A stretch of 64,000 nt of DNA from Adiantum capillus-veneris (lineage: Eukaryota; Streptophyta; Polypodiopsida; Polypodiales; Pteridaceae), in NCBI GenBank assembly GCA_014529385.2, contig CM043944.1, positions 68,258,895 to 68,322,894 of the forward strand, given 5' to 3'. Shown piece by piece: positions 55,745 through 64,000 of this stretch (its first letter is position 1; every line of letters starts with the position of its first letter). The notes beneath the pieces are model-generated. The model saw only the letters and a program-made list of their open reading frames with translations. It did no database searches and was not told the DNA's origin. A program made the position numbers and the translations under genes.

Positions 55745-57211
55745 TTACGGGAGCAAAGCGAACCCCGAACCCCGACGGCCTCTAAAACACCGGGGACCAA
55801 ATGGCGCGCCTCGAGCCTGTCATGGTAAAGCAAACAGGGGGCACCACCTAGCTTTAGCGGCTAGGACGCAAACAACACACCACCATAACAAAGTTTTCAT
55901 CCAAGAGAGATGGATGCTTGGGAGTAATGATGAAAAGGAAAGGGAATGAGATCAAGTGAGAGAGAGAGAGAGAGAGTGTGAGGGAGGGGGTATATCGGCT
56001 TAGTACTTAGGCATCACAAAAGGATGGCGAATCCGCACACCCTTCACATATACACAAGCTCACTCCAAAACACAAGACTAGGTGGCGATTCCGCACACCT
56101 CACATGGGCAAAACATTGCAAGAAAACATACTCACAAAACCTCAAGCTTTATTTAGAGAATTAGGCGATGAAATAGGGAGCATAGGGTAGGGGAATGAGA
56201 AGGGAGAGAGTGGTAGAGCACATGGTGGATAGGTGGGAGTTGATGGCGAAGACTCGTATGAGGATTATGGCCATCATTCTTCATTTAGTTTCCCTTCATC
56301 TTCCATAGCCCAAGGGTGTAGAGTTCATGCTCAAGACAAGCATGGTGATTGCGGTGATGGCGATGGTGTGGGTGTGTGTGTGTGCACTAGGCACACACAC
56401 TGCATAGTGTACTCTTTGGTGATGGTGTGTCCTTAGTGTGATGGTGACCCCTCTTTATATAGGGGAGGAGGGGGGAGAAATTCTAGAATTTAGAAATGAA
56501 GAAATCATTATCTACATAGGCCATGTGACTGTGGGCCCCACTTGTCTAGCTGTGTGTGTATGTGCCAGAACAGCAGTCTCATGAGAGATAGACTAAGAGA
56601 GAGAGATGGGTTGATGAAAAAAAGTGAGAGGTGACATGGAGAATAAAGTAATTACAAGAGGGGAGAGAGGGGAGTGTGTTCAGAGGTGAATCTGTGTGTA
56701 GATGTGTGTGAACACAAGAAAAATCAGGTAAGCACCGGGTGGGGATGGGTCTGTGGGCACCTTTTTCAGCGAAACTGAGTGTGTGTGAGTGTGGGGGAAG
56801 TTATTTAGCTACAAGACAAGAGACATGGCGCCTTTTAGAGAGAGAGAGGGGTATTTGGGTCATGGGATATGATAGGAGAGAGAAAGAGGGGGTGGGGTAT
56901 ACTATTTTGGAAGATAGGGTAAGTTGCATGTGAGTTAGGGTGCATTATTGGTGAGTTATAATCAATTATTAGTGAGAGGTGGGGTAGATTGAGGGGAGAG
57001 AGAAAGGAGAACGACAAGGGAAAGAGAGAGGGGGTTGACCTTTTTAGTGGAGGAGAGGAAAAGGGACACCCGGCGGGGCAACAGTGAAGAAAAAGGAGGC
57101 AAGGTGGGGATGGGCTACCCCGCAGGCATGAGGTGGCCTATTTTACCTTTCTTATATATTTACATAATCATACTTTATTTTTTTCTTACTTTTTCCAATG
57201 ATTTTTTATCA
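55745..57211 (-). repeat. 3' LTR of Tat-like element (about 1.47 kb)
   Basis: On the minus strand it begins TGATAAAAAATCATTGG (57211) and ends GCTTTGCTCCCGTAA (55745; the other LTR ends CCCGTCA). Contains (GA)n runs and long G/T stretches. Frames inside it are artefacts. Confidence 0.85.
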
Positions 57212-57230
57212 CTCCCTCCCTAAGAGGGGG
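57212..57230 (-). other. polypurine tract
   Basis: The minus strand reads CCCCCTCTTAGGGAGGGAG immediately before the 3' LTR start. Confidence 0.65.
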
Positions 57231-57439
57231 TTTTCATGGGGTGGGGACGAGAGAAGAGGGGTATGGGAGCTTGGCTTGTGAAAAGCCCCCATCATTAGGC
57301 CTCCACTTTTGGTTAGAGGCATTCATGTCTCTATCTCATCTGTTTTATCATTATCCTCAGAGGTGGCGGCCGATGGTGTGTCCTCATCTGGAATGTCAAT
57401 TGGTGGAGCCTGGTAAAATCGAAGAAAATAAGGTTTAAG

Positions 57440-58495
57440 TCACCAACCATTTACCCTGGTTTTATGAAGTTTTCCATCAGCCTCCATAAGCTGGTAGCTT
57501 CCATTGGCATACTTTTTCCTGATGATGAAAGGACCTTCCCATCGGAGTAGAAGTTTCTTATCCTTGCGCATGTCGAAGCGATTGTGGTAGCGGAGCACCA
57601 ACATTCCTTTCTTCAATTCTTTTTTCCGGACATGCTCGTTAAAACTAAGACGTCTATGCTCTGCTTGTGCTGCATAATAATTTATTGCTTCTTCTCTGTC
57701 CAGCTGCAGTCTTTCCAAGTTGATGATGTGATCTCTCAAATGCATGTTGGGCTGTTGAAGCTGGCTTGCCATTACTTTGAGACTTTGTAGTTGCACTTCA
57801 ATGGGCAAGATTGCTTCCTTACCAAATACTAGATGATACGGTGTGAGTCCCAAGGATGTACGAAATGAAGTTCTGTAGGCCCATAAAGCTGGTAGTACAT
57901 ACTTATCCCACTCTTTAGGATGATTATTTACCTGCTTGGTAATAATTTTAGAAACCATTCCATTTACCTTTTCAACTAGGCCATTACATTGAGGGTAATA
58001 TGGTGAAGAGTGCCTCCTTGTAATGCCCAGTTTCTGCATTAATTCTCCTACCAAGTCTTCTCTGAAACCTGGTCCTCTATCAGAGATGATCTCTAAAGGT
58101 GTGCCAAAACTACAGCATATGTGCTCATAGATAAATTTAGCTACCTCTACCGTTGTGATTCTAGTGGTGGCTGTAGCCTCTGCCCATCTAGTCATGTAGT
58201 CGACCCCCATGATAATGTAGAATTTTCCTGAGTTGGCCCTAGGTAATGGCCCAATGGCATCGATACCCCATTTTTCAAATGGGCCATATGAGAGAATAGG
58301 TGTCTGTGGTTCAGGCATAAGTGACCTAGTGCCGGCCTTTTGACACAACTTACACGTTTTGCACCAGTGGTGTACATCACGGTTGAGGCTAGGCCATATG
58401 AAGCTTGCCTGCAAGATTTTCCTACTTGTTATGTCTAGGGAAAAGTGACCACCATAAACCCCGTCGTGACAACTAGCAATTACTCCCGTGATTTC
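57440..58495 (-). pseudogene. Tat-like integrase
   Basis: Minus-strand coding: a zinc-binding segment (HHWCKTCKLCQKAG), then the core with D in WGIDAIGPLP, D in IISDRGPGF and E in NGLVEKVNGMV. A C-terminal region follows (LLLRWEGPFIIRKKYANGSY) and no chromodomain. It is open for about 324 codons. It is in frame with the RNase H part upstream but separated by a TAG at about 58496. Integrase would insert the DNA copy. The missing chromodomain is typical of the Tat/Athila branch. Confidence 0.88.
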
Positions 58496-59337
58496 CTAAG
58501 AGAGAGGGACCTTCCTGAGTATTTGGTCCTTACCCTTACAGTACAAACCATCATTGATGAGTCGATACCTTGTGGCCTTCCGCGTCAGCCATTGCTTCTG
58601 TCCCTTTGTTAAATCTGATGGGCATTCTCCTGTTTCCAAAAAATGCATGATGTCAGGCAAGGCATCACTGCCTTGAAATAGAGGGAGCTTTAGCTTTATT
58701 GCTCCAACCACCACTTCCTGTAGTCTTTCACTTGCTAGGGAATCTGCTTGTTGGTTTTGAGCCCTTGGGATATGGTGTATTTGAACTTCTTCAAACCTAC
58801 CCAACAAGGTTTTTACACCACTTAAGTGAGTCCTTAAACTAGGATTCTTGCATGTCCATGCTCCATTTACTTGCCTTACCAGAAGTAGAGCATCCCCAAA
58901 TACATTGAGGCGTTGTACACCTTGCGAGACGCACGATTGTAGACCCTTGGTTAGTGCTGCATACTCAGCTTCATTGTTATAATGTGAATCTAACAATTGG
59001 CCAACGAAAATACCTTTGTCCCTTTGTCATCAAAGACCACTATGCCTGCAGCTGCTTTGTCGGACGCTCGCTTGTAGGCTCCATCAAAGTAGAGAGAGTA
59101 TGCTCCTTCTACCATCGGTGGTACTGGAGGTAATCGGACTTCTCCTTCCTTAGATTGCTTCTCCTTCCTTTCAAATACTTGGTAGGTCATGAGTCCCCCC
59201 AAACATGCCCTTGTCGTGCTTTCTACCTGTACCGTGTAGTCAAACTCTTGCAGACGAACTATCCATTTAGTAATTCTAGCAGACACATCCATGTGTTGTA
59301 CAACATAGGGAAATATTTCATCCGTGGTTAGAATCAC
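58496..59337 (-). pseudogene. second (archaeal-like) RNase H
   Basis: The motifs YSLYFDGAYKRASDKAAAGI (D), NNEAEYAALTKGLQSC (E), NVFGDALLLVRQVNG (D) and RAQNQQADSLAS (D) form an additional RNase H of the type found in Tat/Ogre elements. The frame shifts near 59000-59015 between the first and second motifs. A TAA at about 59341 separates it from the preceding RNase H. Such domains are thought to help remove RNA during replication. Confidence 0.8.
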
Positions 59338-59340
59338 AAA

Positions 59341-60585
59341 TTACTTAGGCAGCAAATATGACCTAAACTTTGTAGTTGCAAATCTAAGAGCTAGGACTAA
59401 GTGTTCCAGATGGGTGAAACCTTTCTCTCCTGCTGTCATCATTCGACTAGAGAAGTAGATTGGCCTCATGAAAGATGTCGTCGTATCCTTTTGGAGTAGC
59501 ACAGCCCCCAATGAGTCATCACCAACACTTGAGGTGACATAGAATTTTTCATCCCACTTAGGTGGTGAGATAGTTGGCAGAGTGGCTAAGACCTCCTTTA
59601 CCTTGTTGTAGTGATGTTCGCTTTCCTCGTCCCAAGTGAAAGTTGATCTTTGAGTGAGTTGTTGCAGTGGTAGAACAAGTTGTGATAGTAGATGTATGAA
59701 TCTACTTAAGTACCTCACCTTCTGTAGAAAAGAGACCAATTGGCGTGCGGTCGTTGGTGAAGGTAGGGCTATGAGTGCGGACACCTTACTTGGGTCGGCA
59801 TTGATACCTTTTGCTGAAATTTCATGGCCTAGTAGAATGACTTTACTCTCCCCAATGTGGCATTTATCCACATTTAATTTCCCACCTAGGCTCTGCAACC
59901 TGGCCAAACCTTCAGTTACCTTTTCTAAATGTGAAATACGGGAGCTATATATACAAAAATCATCAATGAACACTCTTATGGATGTTCCAAAGAACGGTTG
60001 AAAAACATATGTGACATATCTTTGGAATGTGGCAGGTGCATTTGTGAGACCAAATGGCATAACCCTATATGCAAAACAACCCCATGGCGTGATAAAAGTG
60101 GTTTTTAGCTGATCTTCCAAGGCTATGCGTATTTGAAAGTATCCAGAATAACCATCACAGACGGTTTAACATTCAAAACCCGCTACTTCATTCAGAATTT
60201 CATCCAAGAAAGGGAGAGGAAAGTGGTCTCTCTTTGTAGCTGTATTTAGTGGTTTGTAGTCAACACAGACCGTCCACTTACCATTCTTTTTAGGCGTCAC
60301 CACTACGGGTGACACCCATTCTGAGTTTTCTACAGGATAGATGAATCCCGCCTCCAGCAGTTTCCTTACCTCGGCCAAGAGTGCCTTTTCTTGTATGACC
60401 CCCAATCGTCGTAGCTTTTGCACAACTGGTTTTACCCCTTCCTTCAGCTTAATATGATGTTCCACCACTGTAATGCCTGTGATTCTTTCATAGTTGTCAA
60501 TGAAAAGGTTAGGAAATCCCATCAACATTTGCAAAAAACTATCTTTCTCCTCAAGTGTCAATTCCGTAGACAACATACCCTTCAA
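59341..60585 (-). pseudogene. Tat-like reverse transcriptase and RNase H
   Basis: The motifs in order are VVTPKKNGKWTVCVDYKPLN, FAYRVMPFGLTNAPATFQRY and the catalytic VFIDDFCIYS (about 59960). Then come LLGHEISAKGI and the first RNase H (VTSSVGDDSLGAVLLQ, TAGEKGFTHLEHLVLALRFA). One TAA at about 60166 interrupts the RT fingers (AGFEC, stop). The frame is otherwise continuous. Confidence 0.88.
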
Positions 60586-60652
60586 CCTACTTCCTCCTAG
60601 GCCAGGTGATTTGCTCTCCTTTTCGTTGGGTTGCCCTTTTGGTGATGGATCA

Positions 60653-61798
60653 CTAGCTGTGCTTCCTCTTTGGATCCTTCATAATGATACCCATCACATC
60701 AATAAAACTGTCACTTTCGTCGGTGGATGTGGTCTCCTCCTCAAAACTGGAAGATTCGCTAGTGGTTTCATCTGCCGATGTTTCCAGATTCATTTGCTTC
60801 TGCTTGCCAATCCTCATGTCGTAGTAGATTGTCTCCCCTTTCTTACCGGTCATGTGTAGAAGGCTAGTACCCTAGTCCTGTTTTGCCTTCATGGCCATCA
60901 ACCATGGCCTTCCCAAAATTAGTGGATAGCCCTCCCCCTTAGTAGGCATTACAAAAACATCTACCTCTACCTCAGTGTTGAAAGCTTTGATTTTCATGGC
61001 ACTTACCACACCCACACACTTTACTTTTGCGTTGTTTGCCATCTTTGCCTTGCATGGAGAAGGCCTATCAAGCTCGAGCCCTAATCGAAGCATCATAGCT
61101 TCGCTCATTACACAGATTTGTGCACCTCCATCAATGTAGGTGTTTCGAACCCTCTTTCCTTTTATGTTTACGTTGACAATTGGAAGGATGTCATCCATGT
61201 TGCATCTCGAAATTGCTCCGGCTACCTTTGTTTTGGAGCGTCTTGTACTTACCATTTTAGACCATTGTCGCCTTACTTTTGGTGCAAGGTTTAGCAGCTG
61301 TGGCCATGTAGTCTTCGGTCCTTGCTCTGCCACATCCAATGTTAGATCATAGGGCTTAGAACTTTCCCCTAGCTGGAAGTCGGTGATGCCCAATTTCCGT
61401 CGTGGCCTGGATGGCCTCTTGCTAGTTTCTCCTCTCATGCTTCTCTCATCATCTGATTGTGTAGCTTTCTCCCTCCTAGCTCTTTTCACAGTCATGGCTT
61501 CAAGTGGTTCTAAAAAGGTTACCTTCTCCTTAGCCTTGTCCCTGTCCTTTTCTCTAGGTGGATCCACTACTATGGCTTTTCCTTTCTCTTCTAGCCTTAT
61601 GATGTTTACAGGGCGATCAGGTGGTGGGGCTGGTGGAAGAGGTGGGATGGATGCTTGTAGTGGTGTCTGGGGTGGACGTAGAATTTGTGTTGGTGGGGGT
61701 GGTGCTCGGGGTTGGGGTGTTCTTTCTCTAGGGGGTGACAATTGGTTCCTCCTACCTCCTCTATTATAGTTTTGTCGTGGTTTGTGACAGTAGTACAT
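60653..61798 (-). pseudogene. Tat-like protease and linker
   Basis: A Pro-rich linker leads to the aspartic protease: TYIDGGAQICVMSEAM (about 61140-61095) and LILGRPWLMAM. A TAG follows after AKQD at 60872, then a Ser/Glu/Thr-rich tail to 60653 where the frame changes. A degenerate knuckle (CYNFGEDGHGMYYC, second Cys replaced by Phe) lies just upstream near 61830-61790. Protease cleaves gag-pol, but this copy is separated from RT by two breaks. Confidence 0.8.
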
Positions 61799-61846
61799 AC
61801 CGTGACCGTCTTCTCCGAAGTTGTAGCAATGATACTCCCTATTTTG

Positions 61847-62575
61847 TCATCGTGCTCTTCCAGGGTCTTGATCTCTTTCTTGACTCCTCCCTTGTTGTAT
61901 TAAGTGGACATACAAATTCTGCAGTTGGTCAGTAATATGGGCCAACATATCTTGTTGGTCATCTCTTACCCCAAGAGCCGGTGGTGGTGGTGGAATGGTG
62001 GTTGTCGTAGTTGCTGGTCGACGCGATGTTCCTGATTCTGTTGACTCGGTTTCTCTAGCTTTCATTCGCAGCTTCTTGTCCTTAAGGCGAGCAATCTCAA
62101 CGGCTAACTCGTACGTAGCCAGGAATCTACCTTTCACCTTCTCCTTGAGAAGCGGCCATAAGCCATGCGTGAACCCATCTTTTTTTAGGAAATCGGGTGC
62201 AGCTTCCCCCCTAGCCAGTGACTCAACCCACCGTTCCCACAAATCCACAAATTTGGACTCATAGGTGGCATATTCTAAAAGACCCTCTTGCTTCAAGTCT
62301 CTCAACTTGTCCCACAACTTTTTTGAAGTGGTACCTCCCCCAAAGCGCCTCTTAAAAGCGGTTTTCAAGGGTTTCCAGTCATCCTTTGTTGCTTGTGGAA
62401 GTGCATTGTACCATGATCTAGCTTCTAGCTTCATGAGATGCTTAAAGATTCTAACCCGGGATTCATCCGTATCTTTGTTGCTCACTACACATGCTACTTC
62501 AAAGTCATCTAGGAAGTCTGTTACCAAATCCTCCCCCTTCTTTCCTTTAAATGTTGGAAATGCTACACTTGCCAT
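61847..62575 (-). pseudogene. gag: Tat-like gag
   Basis: ATG at 62575 on the minus strand (MASVAFPTFKGKKGED). It contains a retrotransposon gag core (EARSWYNALPQATKDDWKPL, FKRRFGGGTTSKKLWDKLRD, YATYESKFVDLWERWV) and ends in a TGA after GRAR at 61847, just before the zinc knuckle in the same frame. The TGA is a likely CGA-to-TGA change. An open extension upstream (MCLSISLSVI) is probably leader. Confidence 0.85.
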
Positions 62576-62657
62576 GATTACTGAGAGAGAGATAGAAAGA
62601 CACATTGCTTAACTTGCAAAAGTTTTTTCTTCTTTACAAGGAGGCGTGTATACCCTC

Positions 62658-63330
62658 TTATACTAGGACATAGATTAAAACTTCAAACGGTACATTGCCT
62701 TGTACCAAAGGTAAGACAAATGGTTGATCTGATGCCAGAACCTCCAAAAACCGCTCCCCACCCGGCATGGTGTCAATGATGTGCTGGTAGTGAGCCTTCA
62801 AATCCAGTATTACCTTGATTGAGCGTACACGTGTTGGTATGTGTGATCTGTCTTGAGGTAGGTTGTACTGATTCATGTGAAGCTTAGAGGTGCTTAGTCA
62901 CTGTCCAAGCTTGTGGGAGAGAATGGTGTTCTTTCCTGAAACAAACTCAGTAGATCCCTAGTTTCTCTAGTGAGAGTGTGAGCCAATGCTTCCGTTATTT
63001 GTGCTGCAGCATCAGGTGCGACTTGAAAACTGACTGTGATAATTACCTCGGTGACTTGAGTTACCCGATTCTCAAAGTAGAATAGTGTTGATTCTCTATT
63101 GTGTAGAGCTCCTTCCATTTTGTTGTTGTGGGTTGATTGTAGGTTGCGGACAGGGTTTTGACCTTCTCCTTCTTCTTCTTGGCACTTGGACTATGTATAT
63201 CCACTGGGTTTGGCGTGTTGGTTGACTCTCCCACTGCAAATCGATTACCGTTACGCCTGGCACTCGAGCTTCGATGGAGATGCGGAGTTCGTCTAGTTGT
63301 GCTTGGAGCTCTTCTTCTTCTGTCGTCCAA
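62658..63330 (-). pseudogene. possible extra open frame upstream of gag
   Basis: Three partial frames on the minus strand lie between the primer site and gag: a basic segment (RRRAPSTTRRTPHLHRSSSA, KKKKEKVKTL), an overlapping segment (MEGALHNRESTLFYFENRVT, AQITEALAHTLTRETRDLLS) and a third (HYQHIIDTMPGGERFLEVLA). Ogre elements carry an uncharacterised frame in this position. I do not recognise a domain. It is broken by frame changes near 63100 and 62885. Confidence 0.35.
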
Positions 63331-63417
63331 TTAGCAAATCCTGCTAGCTATTCATCCATTCACAATAGTTTAAGGGTTTCAGTCTTGTAAACTGAAGGGT
63401 TTCATGAAAAGATCCTT

Positions 63418-63432
63418 AGTGGGGGCACCAAA
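63418..63432 (-). other. primer-binding site of Tat-like element
   Basis: The minus strand reads TTTGGTGCCCCCACT immediately after the 5' LTR end. This fits the TTTGGCGCC-type sites of this lineage. Confidence 0.65.
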
Positions 63433-64000
63433 TGACGGGAGCAAAGCGAACCCTGAACCCCGACGGCCTCTAAAACACCGGGGACCGAATGGCGCGCCTC
63501 GAGCCTGTCATGGTAAAGCAAACAGGGGGCACCACCTAGCATCAGCGGCTAGGACGCAAACAACACACCACCATAACAAAGTTTTCATCCAAGAGATATG
63601 GTTGCTTGGGAGTAATGATGAAAAGGAAAGGGAATGAGATCAAGTGAGAGAGAGAGAGAGAGTGTGAGGGAGGGGGTATAGTGGCTTAGTACTTAGGCAT
63701 CACAAAAGGATGGCGAATCCGCACACCCTTCACATATACACAAGCTCACTCCAAAACACAAGACTAGGTGGCAATTACGCACACCTCACATGGGCAGAAC
63801 ATTGAAAGAAACCATACTCACAAAACCGCAAGCTTTATTTAGAGAATTAGGCGATGAAATGGGGAGCATAGGGTAGGGGAATGAGAAGGGAGAGAGTGGT
63901 AGAGCACATGGCGGATAGGTGGGAGTTGATGGCAAAGACTCGCACGAGGATTATGGCCATCATTCTTCATTTAGTTTCCCTTCATCTTCCATAGCCCAAA
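63433..64000 (-). repeat. 5' LTR of Tat-like element, truncated by the window
   Basis: Collinear with 55745-56330. Ends GCTCCCGTCA on the minus strand at 63433. About 900 bp should lie beyond 64000. Confidence 0.9.

Larger units (their letters stand above)
55745..64000 (-). mobile_element. Ty3/gypsy Tat/Ogre-like element, minus strand
   Basis: 3' LTR at 55745-57211, integrase, archaeal-like RNase H, RT-RNase H, protease, gag and an upstream open frame, then a primer site at 63418-63432 and a 5' LTR from 63433 running beyond the window. Two RNase H domains and integrase without chromodomain fit the Tat/Ogre lineage. The LTRs differ at roughly 20 positions over the 560 bases that can be compared. 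At least five stops and two frame changes lie in the coding region, so the element is old and inactive. Confidence 0.88.

Noticed and set aside
56233-57223. Several short frames inside the 1.47-kb LTR
   Set aside because: The region is LTR with GA and GT simple repeats. The frames lack domains.

Overview
The window is repeat-dense nuclear DNA of a land plant. No single-copy protein gene was recognised with confidence. The plant signature comes from the LTR retrotransposons: Ty1/copia elements with initiator-Met tRNA primer sites (TGGTATCAGAGC), a Ty3/gypsy chromovirus with a C-terminal chromodomain, and a Ty3/gypsy element of Tat/Ogre type with a second (archaeal-like) RNase H domain. A gene fragment with a GHTHEDID motif, of a kind I associate with mosses, lycophytes, ferns and algae, makes a seed-free plant (for example a fern) plausible. 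That is inference, and I cannot name the species.

Layout. 1-3124: non-coding, T/G-, CT- then A-rich DNA that looks like the leader of a large LTR element. 3125-3823: left end of a TTAA-flanked DNA transposon whose ends read CACTAG. 3824-5190: truncated copia on the minus strand. 5191-13436: degenerate satellite (about 167 bp), interrupted at 7416-11224 by an LTR element that kept gag and protease but lost RT, RNase H and integrase. 13437-15089: simple and short tandem repeats. 15090-21470: a second satellite, with about seven near-identical 728-bp higher-order units. Both satellites carry inverted repeats with arms CCTATGGCC and GGCCATAGG. 21530-24748: a broken multi-domain gene with a transposase-like C-terminal half. 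25025-25913: right end of a TTAA/CACTAG transposon, inserted inside a chromovirus LTR.

25914-46933 is a nest. An old minus-strand copia (39944-46933) was entered by a chromovirus (25914-39943) and by a very young copia (40119-45576, identical 141-bp LTRs). The chromovirus was itself entered by a 2.4-kb non-autonomous LTR element (27628-30054, identical LTRs, perfect target duplication) and by another young copia (34385-39771, minus strand). 47167-49750 is an older chromovirus copy interrupted by a compact TTAA/CACTAG element (49751-51006). 51035-53435 is a decayed copia. 53461-54388 is an LTR of another element, and 54389-55744 is a decayed LINE RT. 55745-64000 is a minus-strand Tat/Ogre-like gypsy element whose 5' LTR runs off the window.

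The coding capacity is that of retroelements: gag makes particles, protease matures them, RT/RNase H copies the RNA and integrase inserts the DNA. Nearly every reading frame is broken. The most notable features are the TTAA/CACTAG transposon family, the two satellites sharing a dyad, the gag-protease-only element, a UGA stop shared by two independent young copia copies, and two chromovirus copies that share one gag/protease loss.
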